Of a stretch of DNA of 64,000 nucleotides, positions 24,921 to 35,582 are shown one piece after another (the first letter of the stretch is position 1; each line of letters opens with the position of its first letter). This stretch comes from Salvelinus alpinus (Eukaryota > Chordata > Actinopteri > Salmoniformes > Salmonidae), in assembly GCF_045679555.1 (NCBI RefSeq), contig NC_092092.1, forward strand, positions 24,798,969-24,862,968. The letters run 5' to 3'. Both the position numbers and the translations under genes were made by a program. The notes under the pieces were generated by a model, which saw nothing but the letters and a program-made list of their open reading frames with translations, made no database searches and was not told where the DNA came from.

Positions 24921-25050
24921 TCTTAGTTTTTTTTAGGACACAATGAAAAACATTTCAACAGTCACATGGTACATAATGGATAATTGGTCTATTTTCAGGC
25001 CATGTTATCTCCAGCTGGTTTCTCCATGTCTAATGTAGACCAGGTAGAGG
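24921..25050. repeat. Triplicated flank module, copy 1
   Basis: This is AGGACACAATGAAAA through CATTTCAACAG and CACATGGTACA to TCTAATGTAGACCAGGTAG. It follows a CT array here, at 28218-28346 and at 29083-29200, so a block of CT array plus this module exists three times. Confidence 0.85.
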
Positions 25051-25054
25051 TTAA

Positions 25055-26873
25055 CTTTTACTGCCTCAGAAACCCGGATCCGGGAGCACCCCCCACCCCC
25101 CACACACTGATTAGCATAGATAGCATAGCTTCAGAAGTAGATAGTAGCATCTAAATATCATTAAATCACAAGTCCAAGACACCAGATGAAAGATACAGAT
25201 CTTGTGAATAAAGCCACCATTTCAGATTTTTAAAATGTTTTACAGGGAAGACAAAATATGTAAATCTATTAGCTAAACACGTTAGCAAAATACACCACTA
25301 TTCTAACTCCATCAGTTTCTTACTCCTTCAGGTGCTATCACCAATTCGGCTCAACTAAGATATTGATAGCCAATAACCTATAAAAAAAACCATCAGATGA
25401 CAGTCTGATAACATATTCATGGTATAGGATAGTTTTTGTTAGAAAAAAGTGCATATTTCAGGTAGAAATCACAGTTTACAATTGCACCGACCATCACAAA
25501 TCCACTAGAATTACTAGATAGAGCAACGTGTATGACCAATTTACTCATCATAAAACATTTCATAAAAATAGACAAAGCATAGCAATGGAAAGACCCAGTT
25601 CTTGTGATTTCAGACCATATTTCAGATTTTCTAAGCGTTTTTCAGCGAAAACACAATAAATCGATAAGTTAGCATACTACATGTTCCAACGTTACCAGAG
25701 CATCGATTCCAGCCAAAGAGCGCTATAACGTAACCACCGCCAAAAGATATTAATTTTTTCACTAACCTTCTCAGAATTCTTCCGATGACACTCCTGTAAC
25801 ATCATTTTACAACATACATATACAGTTTGTTCGAAAAGGTGCATATTTAGCCATACAAAACCGTGGTTACACAATGAAAATACTAGGAAATCAAGCCTCA
25901 ATATGTCTGACGTCATCTATCAGAGTGATCTAGTTTAATTAAAAGCTAATCATATACTTGACTAAAAAATACAGGGTTGACAGGAATCGAAAGACAAATT
26001 AGTTCTTAATGCAACCGCTGATTTACATTTTTAAAATTATCCTTACTTTTCAATACAGGGTTGGCCAAGTGAAGCTATACCAAACAAAATGGCGATGTAT
26101 GCGTTTAAAATATTTCGACAGAAACACGGTTTATCATATTAAATATTGCTTACTTTGAGCTGATCTTCCATCATATTCTTGGGCAATGTATCCTTTCTAT
26201 GTTATAAACGTCTTTTGGTCGATAGATGTCCTCTGTCCTTCGAAATGTCCACTAACAACGACCGAGACCGCGAAACGTTCCCAAAGCTAGAAAGTGCACG
26301 ACAAATAAATTCCTCAGAATCGCACTAAACGGATATAAATTGCTATAAAACGGTTAAAATTCACTACCTTATGATGTTTTTAACAACTATAACGACTGAA
26401 AACATGACCGGAGAAATACTGCTGGTTAGAAAACGATTTGGAACGAGGCAGGTCCGATGGCCTTCACGCTTGAGGCGCACGTTGAGAAAGAGGGGTCTCT
26501 GTACATTTTTGTCATTTATAATGGCTGTGAACGTCCCATAGAGTTCATTGAAAACGTGATGACGTACAGACACCCAGAGGAAGACGTAGGTAGTGTCGGT
26601 TTCTTCATAGCATTCACTGTGGCCTTATAAACAGACCCCAGATCAGAGGTAAAAATTTCTGAAATCTGAACCCTGTCATGAAAAGTGCTGTAGAAATTGT
26701 TCTGTACCACTCAGAGACAAAATTTCAACTCCTATAGAAACTATAGACTGTTTTCTATCCAATAATAACAATAATATGCATATTGTACGATCAAGAATTG
26801 AGTACGAGGCAGTTTAATTTGGAAATGTAAAAAAAAAAATAATGCTAACAGCTCCCCCTATTGACAAAAGGTT
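25055..26873. mobile_element. TTAA-flanked non-coding element, hairpin type GGATCC
   Basis: TTAA lies at 25051-25054 and 26874-26877. The hairpin CCCGGATCCGGG is at 25073-25084, 18 bp inside the left TTAA; the plain end ACAGCTCCCCCTATTGAC is on the right. The paralogous module at 28330-28350 reads CCAGGTAGGGGTTAAGCCT and shows the empty site, confirming one TTAA before insertion. No coding frame. Interior blocks match 14074-15883, including AGTCCAAGACACCAGATGAA and TTGTGAAT motifs. Confidence 0.85.
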
Positions 26874-26877
26874 TTAA

Positions 26878-28217
26878 GCCTCCTCTCTTACCCTTTCCTT
26901 CCTCTCCAACTGTCTCTCGTTATCTTCCCTTCCTTTCCACTCCACCCCTCTCTCTTGAACCTCTCTTCCTCTCCACCCCTCTCTCTTTATCCTCTCTTCC
27001 TCTCCACCCCTCTCTCTTTATCCTCTCTTCCTCTCCACCCCTCTCTCTTTATCCTCTCTTCCTCTCCACCCCTCTCTCTTTAACCTCTCTTCCTCTCCAC
27101 CCCTCTCTCTTTAACCTCTCTTCCTCTCCACCCCTCTCTCTTTATCCTCTCTCCCTCTCCACCCTCTCTCTTTAACCTCTCTTCCTCTCCACCCCTCTCT
27201 CTTTAACCTCTCTTCCTCTCCACCCCTCTCTCTTTATCCTCTCTTCCTCTCCACCCCTCTCTCTTTAACCTCTCTTCCTCTCCACCCCTCTCTCTTTATC
27301 CTCTCTTCCTCTCCACCCCTCTCTCTTTATCCTCTCTTCCTCTCCACCCCTCTCTCTTTCCCTTCCCGTCCTCTCCACCCCCTCTCTTTAACCTCCCTTC
27401 CTCTCCACCCCTCTCTCTTTATCCTCTCTTCCTCTCCACCCCTCTCTCTTTATCCTCTCTTCCTCTCCACCCCTCTCTCTTTATCCTCTCTTCCTCTCCA
27501 CCCCTCTCTCTTTATCCTCTCTTCCTCTCCACCCCTCTCTCTTTATCCTCTCTTCCTCTCCACCCCTCTCTCTTTAACCTCTCTTCCTCTCCACCCCTCT
27601 CTCTTTAACCTCTCTTCCTCTCCACCCCTCTCTCTTTATCCTCTCTCCCTCTCCACCCTCTCTCTTTAACCTCTCTTCCTCTCCACCCCTCTCTCTTTAA
27701 CCTCTCTTCCTCTCCACCCCTCTCTCTTTATCCTCTCTTCCTCTCCACCCCTCTCTCTTTAACCTCTCTTCCTCTCCACCCCTCTCTCTTTATCCTCTCT
27801 TCCTCTCCACCCCTCTCTCTTTATCCTCTCTTCCTCTCCACCCCTCTCTCTTTCCCTTCTCGTCCTCTCCACCCCCTCTCTTTAACCTCCCTTCCTCTCC
27901 ACCCCTCTCTCTTTATCCTCTCTTCCTCTCCACCCCTCTCTCTTTATCCTCTCTTCCTCTCCACCCCTCTCTCTTTATCCTCTCTTCCTCTCCACCCCTC
28001 TCTTTATCCTCTCTTCCTCTCCACCCCTCTCTCTTTATCCTCTCTTCCTCTCCACCCCTCTCTCTTTATCCTCTCTTCCTCTCCACTCTCTCCTTGTCTT
28101 CCCCTCCTCTCCTCATCATTGCTCTCTTTCTCTTCCCTGCCTTTCCACTCCTCTCTCTTTCCCTTCCCGTCCTCTCCACCCGTCTCTTTTTGTCTTCACT
28201 CCCTCTCCCCCTCTCTC
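26878..28217. repeat. Minisatellite, 31-bp CT-rich unit, about 37 copies
   Basis: The unit is TCTCCACCCCTCTCTCTTTA plus TCCTCTCTTCC. The landmark TCTCCACCC at 27001 and 27032 gives a 31-bp period. Variants are ATCC/AACC and occasional CCCGTCC units. A higher-order pattern is evident: the segment with CCCTTCCCGTCC (about 27358) recurs with CCCTTCTCGTCC about 490 bp later (about 27850), preceded by the same unit order. Confidence 0.95.
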
Positions 28218-28466
28218 TTTCTTATTTTTTTATGCAACTTTGAAGGACACAATAAAAACCATTTCAACAGACACATGGTACACAGTGTATAAATGGTCTA
28301 TGTTCAGGCTGGGTTCTCCATGTCTAATGTAGACCAGGTAGGGGTTAAGCCTGCAGTTAACACTAATCTGTACCCATTGCATTTGCTCTTATGTGCTGTA
28401 CTATAATGCAAACATCATGCACAGGCTTGTACCACAGCACTGCTTATTGTTATTGTGGTATTCAAC
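28218..28466. repeat. Triplicated flank module, copy 2, and start of direct duplication
   Basis: The module AGGACACAATAAAAACC to AGACCAGGTAGGGG ends at about 28344. It is followed by TTAAGCCTGCAGTTAACAC and CTCTTATGTGCTGTAC, which recur at 34176-34830. Confidence 0.85.
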
Positions 28467-28600
28467 CAGCGGTGGAAAAAGTACTTAAACGTCATACTTG
28501 AATTAAAGTAAAGATACCTTGATAGAAAATGACTCAAGTAAAAGTGAAAGTCACCCAATACAATACTTATTGAGTAAAAGTCTAAAAGTATCTGGTTTTA
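28467..28600 (+). mobile_element. Non-autonomous hAT-like repeat fragment
   Basis: It begins CAGCGGTGGAAAAAGTACTT, a hAT-like end common in fish repeats, and continues with GACTCAAGTAAAAGTGAAAG. A related copy lies at 34865-35060, and a reversed partial copy at 50715-50785. It is non-coding. Confidence 0.65.
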
Positions 28601-28682
28601 AATGTATGATGGCTCTGATGACGCAAACAAGTCTAGTGCTCTGATATGGAGATGCACTGATTCATTCTACATCTCTTTTTAT

Positions 28683-29062
28683 TTCTAATTTCCTCTCCCC
28701 TTCCACTCCACCACTCTCGATTTACCTTCCTTTCCACTCCTCTCTATTTTCCTTCCCTTCCTCTCCACCTCTCTCTATTTCCCTTCCTCTCCATTCCTCT
28801 CTCTATCTTCCCTTCCACTCTACCCTCTCCATTTCCCTTCCTCTCCATTCCTCTCTCTTTTTCTTCCCTTCCACTCTACCCTCTCTATTTCCCTTCCTCT
28901 CCATTCCTCTCTCTTTATCTTCCCTTTCTCTCCACCTCTCTCTATTTCCCTTCCTCTCCATTCCTCTCTCTTTATCTTCCCTTCCTCTCCACCTCTCTCT
29001 ATTTCCCTTCCTCTCCATTCCTCTCTCTCTATTTCCCTTCCTTTCCACTCCTCTCTCTTTTA
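28683..29062. repeat. CT-rich minisatellite, third block
   Basis: CTCTCCATTCCTCTCTC alternates with CTCTCCACCTCTCTC and CTATTTCCCTTC. It is less regular than the other two blocks and is followed by the third copy of the AGGACACAATG module. Confidence 0.85.
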
Positions 29063-29082
29063 AAAACAAATTCTGAAACTTT

Positions 29083-29330
29083 TTAGGACACAATGAAAAC
29101 CATTTCAACAGACACATGGTACACAAGATATCATTTTTTTTATTTGCAGCCCATGTGATCTCCAACTGGTTTGTCCATGTCTAATGACCAGGTAGGGGTT
29201 AAGCTAGCGGGCTAAATTCCACTCCATGGTGAAGGGTGTGTTTGATAAACTTCACCAACGGCGTGGAGTCGAGACCAGGCTTTGTGGAATCTAGCTCTGA
29301 CTACATCGATTTGTCCAAGGTCAATAATAA
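29083..29330. repeat. Flank module copy 3 and left arm of inverted duplication
   Basis: The module ends at about 29200 (GACCAGGTAGGGG). Then AAACTTCACCAACGGCGTGG and GGCTTTGTGGAATCTAGCTC (29250-29320) are repeated in reverse complement at 34080-34160. A LINE insertion at 29331 interrupts this arm, which resumes at about 32295-32386. Confidence 0.75.
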
Positions 29331-29640
29331 TTTATAGATTAGATTAGATTCAACTTTATTGTCATTGAACAAGTACAGCACAACAAAATGCAGTTAGCAT
29401 CTGACCAGAAGTGCAAATAAAAGAGTGCAAAAAATGTATAAGTAAAACAATTAAGTACAATGTATGTTATTAAGTGGGATGTATAAATGTGCAATGAAGG
29501 CAAATGGCAAGTACAAATGGCAAGTCTTAATGTGAGATGAATTCAAATTGAAAGTGCAAGGAGGCATGCAACTGAAATGCAGGCATAGCAGTAATGAGGT
29601 TACCGAGGTAGACATGTACATGTACAACTGAATAATGTCT

Positions 29641-31168
29641 AGGCCCCTATTTTTTCTACTTCCTGTCTGACTGACGTGTCCAAAGTAAACTGCCTGTTAC
29701 TCAGGCACAGAAGCCAGGATATGCATATAATTGGTAGCATTGGATAGAAAACACATTGAAGTTTGTTGAGATGTTAAAAGAATGCATGAGACTATAACAC
29801 AATTGATATGGTAGGAGAAAATCAAAAGAAAAAGCAACTGGATTGCAAACAGAGGAAGATTTTCAAAAAGTAAGTGATTATTTAATCGCTATTTGTGATT
29901 TTATGAAGCCTGTGCTGGTTGAAAAATATGTTGATGTGGGGCGCCGTCCTCAAACAATCGCATGGTATGCTTTCGCTTTAAAGCCTATTGTAAATCGGAC
30001 AATGCAGTTCAATTAACAAGAATTTTAGCTTTTAACCGATATAAGATAATTGTATGTACCTAGATGTTTAATATCCATCATTTTTATGATTATTTATTTG
30101 AATTGCGCGCCCTCCAATTTCACCGGAAGTTGTCGACAGGTGTCCCGCTAGCGTCCCACCTGGCCAACATCCGGTGAAATTGCAGAGCGCCAAATTCAAA
30201 ATACAGAAATAGTCAAATTAAACATTCATAAAAATACAAGTGTTATACATCGGCTTAAAGATGAACTTCTTGTTAATCCAGCCGCTGTGTCAGATTTCAA
30301 AAAGGCTTTATGGCGAAAGCATACCATGCGATTATCTGAGGACAGCGCCCCGCTTACAAAAGCATACAAACATTTTACAACCAAGTAAAGGAATTACAAA
30401 AGTCAGAAATAGCGATAAAATTAATCACTTACCTTTGATGATCTTCATATGGTTGCATTCACAAGAGTCCCAGCTACACAATAAATGTTTGTTTTGTTCG
30501 ATAAAGTCCCTCTATGTCCCAAAAACTCAGTTTTGTTGGCGCATTTTGTTCAGTAATCCACTGGCTCAAAGGCAGTCACGACATGCAGACGAATACATCC
30601 TAATAGTACCGGTACAGTTCATCAAAACATGTCAAACAATGTTTATAATTAATTCTCAGGTTGTCTATTGTCTAAATAATCGATAATATTTCAACCGGAC
30701 ATTAGCGTTTTCAATAGAAAGGAAAAATAACGAAGGGCGCACAATCGGTCATGAGCGCAAACCAGCTCTGCTTCTTTCTACAGTCCACTGAAAGAAAGGT
30801 CTCATTCTTCATAATTTTTCAGAAAACAAGCCTGAAACAATGTCTAAAGACTGTTGACATCTAGTGGAAGCCATAGGAACTGCAATCTGGGTCCTATCCC
30901 ATTACATACTGTATAGGCATTCAATTGAAAAGTACTCACATCAAAAATATCCCACTTCCTGGATGGATTTTCCTCAGGTTTTCGCCTGCCATATCAGGTC
31001 TGTTATACTCACAGACATTATTTGAACAGTTTTGGAAACTTTAGAGTGATTTCTATCCAATACTACCATGCATATGTATATCCTAGCTTCTGTGCCTGAG
31101 TAACAGGCCGTTTACATTGGGGACCTCATTCATCAAAATTCAAAATACTGCCCCCTACCCAAGAGAGG
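29641..31168. mobile_element. TTAA-type element, fold-back (two halves head to head)
   Basis: The right edge is plain-end type (CTGCCCCCTACCCAAGAGAGG) followed by TTAA at 31169-31172. The left edge also carries plain-end text (GGCCCCTATTTTTTCTAC) but lacks a clear TTAA. Subterminal text is mirrored: CTGTTACTCAGGCACAGAAG near 29694 appears reversed near 31091-31110. A degenerate palindrome with GCTAGC sits at the centre (30139-30160). It looks like a chimeric or palindromic copy formed from two elements joined at their hairpin ends. Confidence 0.7.
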
Positions 31169-31283
31169 TTAATCAGACTTTGCAAAGCAATGTTAGAGTC
31201 CAGTAGTACCGTGTATAGTGCAAAGAAAGTAGTGCAACAAGGTCCCTGAGAGGCAGTTCTAAGCGGTGGGCGGGTGGATATGG

Positions 31284-32278
31284 CTAGTGCTGTGACACAG
31301 AGTTCAGCAGGGTTTCAGTAGCTGGAAAGAAACTGTTCTTGAGCCTGCTAGTGCGGGAACGTAGAGACCTGTACCGCCTGCCTGATGGAAGGAGGGCAAA
31401 CAGTTTGTGGCATGGATGTGAAGGGTCCTTGATGATGCTGCGTGCCCTACGCAGATACCGCTTGTGCTGGAGGTCTACGATGGCAGGGATCTGGGCACCA
31501 GTGATGTGCTGGGCGGTTTTCACCACCTGTTGCAGGGCCTTCCGGTTGGCCACGGAGCATCTGCCAAACCACACTGTGGCACAGTTAGTCAGAATGCTCT
31601 CGACCGTGCAGCGGTAAAAGTTCACCAGGATCTTGGGAGACAGGTGGGCCTTCTCCAGCCTCCTCAAAAAGTACAGGCGCTACTGCATCTTTTTGACCAG
31701 GGTTGAGGTGTTGATGGTCCAGGAGAGTTCATCGGAGATGTAGGCACCCAGGAATTTGAAACTGGGCATATGCTCCACCTCAGTGCCATCATTGAGACAG
31801 GGGCATGGCTGCAGCTTTTAGACTTCCTGTAATCTACAATTACCTCCTTGGTTTTCTTTGCATTGAGGGCCAGGTTGTTGTCAGCGCACCTTGCAGCCAG
31901 GTGCTTGACCTCCTCCCTGTAGGCTGACTCGTCATTGTCACTGATCAGCCCTACCACCATGGTGTCGTCTGTGAACTTGACGATGGTGTTGGAACCGTGT
32001 ACAGGAACGCAGTCGTGGGTGAAGACGGAGTACAGGAGGGGGCTCAGCACGCAGCCCTGTGGCACACCGGTGTTCAGGTTCAGGGTTGAGGAGGTGAAGT
32101 TGTGTAACGTGACAGACTGGGGTCTGTTGGATAGAAAGTCCAAAGTCCAGTTACAGAGAGAGGGGCTTATCCCTAGGTCATGAAGTTTGGTGGCCAGCCT
32201 CGAGGGAATGTTGAATGCTGAGCTAAAGTCTATGAACAGCATTCTCACATAGGTGTTGGTTTTGTCCAGGTGGGTCAA
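31284..32278 (-). pseudogene. LINE reverse transcriptase fragment, nearly open
   Basis: The upstream segment (32278 down to 31664, 204 codons) carries RT motif A ([10 protein letters not shown]), motif B ([12 protein letters not shown]) and motif C as FTDD instead of the usual FADD ([20 protein letters not shown]). After a frameshift at about 31665 a second open segment (31667 down to 31284) covers the connection to the C-terminal block: ILVNFYRCTVESILTN, then AQIPAIVDLQHKRYL. The protein is 5'-truncated, lacking endonuclease and N-terminal RT. Whether Ala-to-Thr in motif C is inactivating is unknown; the truncation already prevents autonomous activity. Confidence 0.88.
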
Positions 32279-32389
32279 GGCAGAGTGTAAAGCTGTGAAA
32301 CACCCACCTTGTACTTACTGTGTGTTTGTCCTCCGTAGTTGTGTGCCTTTCTTTGTTTGCTGAAATCCATACTTTTCTATAAACCTTAA

Positions 32390-33849
32390 AACTTCTTGTC
32401 ACTACAGGGGCTGCTGTTTCAACTTCGACATTTTGCGTCTCCAAATTAAACTGCCTCGTACTCAATTCTTGCTCGTACAATATGCATATTATTATTACTG
32501 TCCAACCTGTATTTTTTTAGTCAATCTAATCGATAAATAATCGTAAACTTAGGTGCCCTTCCAAGATGGCGCCGGCCAGAATGCATGCCATGTTTTGACT
32601 GATTACATAGCATAACCACGATTTGTGATGCTAAATATGCACATTTTCGAACAAACTCTATATGCATTGTGTAATATGATGTTACAGGACTGTCATCTGA
32701 AGAATTCTGAGAAGGTTAGTGAAAAAATTAATATATGTTGGTGGTGATAACGTTATCGCGCTTTTTGCCTTGAATCAATGCTGGGGTGATGTTAGCTCAT
32801 GTGGTATGCTAATATAACGATATATTGTGTTTTCGCTGTAAAACACTTAGAAAATCTGAAATATTGTCTGGATTCACAAGATGTTGGGCTTTCATTTACT
32901 GTACGCTGTGTATTTTTCAGAAATGTTTTAAGATGAGTAATTAGGTAATACACGTTGCTCTCTGTAGTTATTCTAGTCGCTTTGGGTGAGTTTTGTGATA
33001 GTGGCTGCAATGGTAAACTGTGATTTATACCTGAAAAATGCACATTTTTCTAAAAAAACATATGCTATACCATAAATATGTTATCAGACTGTCATCTTAT
33101 GAAGTTGTTTCTTGGTTAGTGGCTGTATATATCTTTATTTAGTCAAATTAGTGATAGCTACTGATGGAGTAAAAAACTGGTGGAGTAAAAAAACTGGTGT
33201 CTTTTGCTAACGTGGTTAGCTAATAGATTTACATATTGTGTCTTCCCTGTAAAACATTTTAAAAATCAGAAATGATGGCTGGATTCACAAGATGTTGGGC
33301 TTTCATTTGCTGTATGCTGTGTATTTTTCAGAAATGTTTTAGGATGAGTATTTTGGTAATTGACGTCGGTCTCTGTAATTATTCCGGCTGCTTCCAACGC
33401 TATTTCAGATTGCAGCTGCAATGTAGAACTGTGATTTATACCTGAAATATGCACATTTTTCTAAAAAAACATATGCTATACCATAAATATGTTATCAGAC
33501 TGTCATCTTATGAAGTTGTTTCTTGGTTAGTGGCTATATATATCTTTATTTAGTCGAAATTGTGATAGCTGCCCATGCAGGAAAAAAATGGTGGAGAAAT
33601 TTTTTTTGTGTCTTTTGCTATCGTGGTTAGCTAATAGATTTACATATTGTGTCTTCCCTGTAAAACATTTTAAAAATCAGAAATGATGGCTGGATTCACA
33701 AGATCTGTATCTTTCATCTGGTGTCTTGGACTTGTGATTTAATGATATTTAGATGCTTGTATTTACTTGTGACGCTATACTAGGCTATGCTAGTCAGCTT
33801 TTTTACTGTGGGGGGTGCTCCCGGATCCGGGTTTGGTAGCAGTGAAAGG
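32390..33849. mobile_element. TTAA-flanked non-coding element with 410-bp internal tandem repeat
   Basis: TTAA lies at 32386-32389 and 33850-33853. The plain end is on the left (TCACTACAGGGGCTGCTG). On the right, hairpin CCCGGATCCGGG lies at 33820-33831, 18 bp from the TTAA. Inside, a block containing CATATGCTATACCATAAATA occurs at about 33059 and again about 409 bp later, with long near-identical surroundings. It sits at the join of the inverted duplication arms. Confidence 0.85.
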
Positions 33850-33853
33850 TTAA

Positions 33854-34185
33854 TCAAACACAAACAATGGCTGTTTGCTCATTGCTGTTGCTCTAAGATG
33901 GCAACTCAGTGCAAATGCGCCGGTACAATTGAATCTCAACAAGAAAACAGTCAGCTGTGATATTTGATTAACGTTTATTAAAAAAAGATGGACTTCAGCA
34001 AACAAAGAAAGGCACGCAACGACGGAGGACAAACATAGGTACAAGGTGGGCATTTCATAATTATTTTTTAAGTATTGACTATGGGCAAATCGATGTAGTC
34101 TGAGCTAGATTCCACAAAGCCTGCTCTCTCCTCCACTCCGTTGGTGAAGTTTGTTAGAAACTTCCTTCCACTAAGGTTAAGCCTG
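33854..34185. repeat. Right arm of inverted duplication
   Basis: The reverse complement of 33965-34055 matches 32296-32380 (shared words TTTGTCCTCCGT, GCCTTTCTTTGTTTGCTGAA). The reverse complement of 34080-34160 matches 29245-29320. The remainder (33857-33960) is unique text. Confidence 0.75.
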
Positions 34186-34204
34186 CAGTTAACACTAATC
34201 TTTA

Positions 34205-34783
34205 CAAATTGGTATTTGGTATTTTATTAGCATGCCCATTAGCTGTTGCAAAAGCAGCAGCTACTCTTCCTGGGGTCCACACAAAACATGAAACATAATA
34301 CAGAATGACATAATACAGATCATCATTAGACAAGAACAGCTCAAGGACAGTACTACATACATTTTTTTTAAAGGCACACGTAGCCTACATATCAATGCAT
34401 ACACACAAACTATCTAGGTCAAATAGGGGAGAGGCGTTGTATATCAGCCCTCTGATTACAATGAAGAGTAAAACGTGCTGCTCTGTTCTGGGCCAGCAGC
34501 AGCTTAACTAGGTCTTTCCTTGCAGCGCTGGACCACACGACTGGACAATAATCAAGATTAGACAAAACTAGAGCCTGCAGAACTTGGAGTGTGGTGTCAC
34601 ATAAGCAGAGCATCTCTTTATTACGGCCAGACCTCTCCCCATCTTTACAACCATTTAATCTATATGTTTTGACCATGACAGTTTACAATCTAAGGTAACG
34701 CCAAGTAATTTAGTCTCCTCAACTTGTTCAACAGCCACACCATTCTTTTTCCAGATTCAGCTGAGGTGTAGAACTAGAACCCA
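34205..34783 (-). mobile_element. L2/CR1-like LINE 3' fragment
   Basis: Minus-strand RT C-terminal text LVLSNLDYCPVVWSSAARKD and LLLAQNRAARFTLHCNQRA (34440-34600). The 3' end region GCAGCTACTCTTCCTGGGGT is at 34257-34276. It interrupts duplicated sequence: the paralogue at 28365-28380 reads TAATCTGTACCCATTGC without the insertion. It is related to the longer copy at 56579-59145. Confidence 0.85.
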
Positions 34784-35060
34784 TTGGATTTGCTCTTATG
34801 TGCTGTACTATAATGCAAACATTATGTACAGGCGTGAAGCACACTGCACAGCACACTACTGTTTAGAAATGTTGGTATTTAATCAATTGTGAAAAAATAA
34901 CTTAATTTTCATACTTTAGTAATAGTAAAGATACTTTGATAGAAAAAGACTCAAGTAAAAGTGAAAATACCCAGTAAAATACTACTTGATTAAAAGACAA
35001 AGCATCTAGTTTAAAAGTACTCAATTATCATACTGGAGTAAAAGTAAAACGCCTTATATT
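34784..35060. repeat. Direct duplication of 28373-28600, including hAT-like repeat
   Basis: Shared text includes TTGCTCTTATGTGCTGTACT, TATAATGCAAACAT and GACTCAAGTAAAAGTGAAA. It continues with AAAAGTACTCAATTATCATAC toward 35060. The copies have diverged by several indels. Confidence 0.75.
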
Positions 35061-35441
35061 AAGCAACCAGATAATTTTCTTGTTTTTGTCATTTCCGGCC
35101 AGACAGGGGCACAGTCCACTTAAAGAACAGCTGTAATGGTTACAACAATACTCATCTGGGCGGATTTAAAGGAAAATAGCATTTGTGTGCCTGTGTGTGT
35201 GCATGTGTGTGTGCATGTGTGTGTGTGCATGTGTATGAGCAACACCATACATAGCTGAACATTGACAGAGGATCAGCCACTACTCACCTTTTAAGTAGGC
35301 AGCCTTGCACAAGCCTTGGCTTGTGCGAGCTGGAACGCACAAGCTCCAAATAATTTATCTCCATTTTCCACACTTTTAGTACGTATTACACAATTTCTAC
35401 ACAACAGTTTGTGCAAAACTAAAAAAGGCAATAAAGTAGGT
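35061..35441. other. No gene recognised; short GT tract
   Basis: A GTGTGTGCATGTGTG tract lies at about 35190-35235. The remainder is plain DNA. Confidence 0.5.
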
Positions 35442-35572
35442 GGCAGGTAGCCTAGCGGTTAAGAGCATTGGGCCAGTAACCAAAAGGTTGCTGGTTTGAA
35501 TCCCTGAGCCGACTAGGTGAAAAATCTGTCAACGTACCCTTGCTCTGGATGAGAGTGTCTGTAAAATAAACT
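35442..35572 (+). mobile_element. tRNA-derived SINE, HpaI-like
   Basis: The head GGCAGGTAGCCTAGCGGTTA contains an A-box-like TAGCCTAGCGG. The B-box-like GGTTTGAATCCC lies at 35494-35505, one base from the canonical GGTTCGAATCC. The tail CTCTGGATGAGAGTGTCTGT is a mutated form of the tail in the SINE at 6009-6148. CpG-type changes point to an old copy. Confidence 0.85.
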
Positions 35573-35582
35573 TCTCCACCTG

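Larger units (their letters stand above)
29331..32294 (-). mobile_element. LINE (Rex1-like), reverse strand, split by a TTAA element
   Basis: The 3' tail lies on the left (TTAGATTAGATTCAACTTTA, 29340-29358) and the 5' truncation on the right at about 32294. The LINE text is 29331-29640 and 31173-32294; between them is the fold-back TTAA element. The RT is well preserved (31284-32278). It inserted into the left arm of the inverted duplication: arm text stops at AATAATTTAT and resumes with ACACCCACCTTGTAC. Confidence 0.85.

Noticed and set aside
35442..35572. tRNA gene on the plus strand
   Set aside because: A- and B-box-like sequences belong to a HpaI-like SINE; no cloverleaf 3' part.
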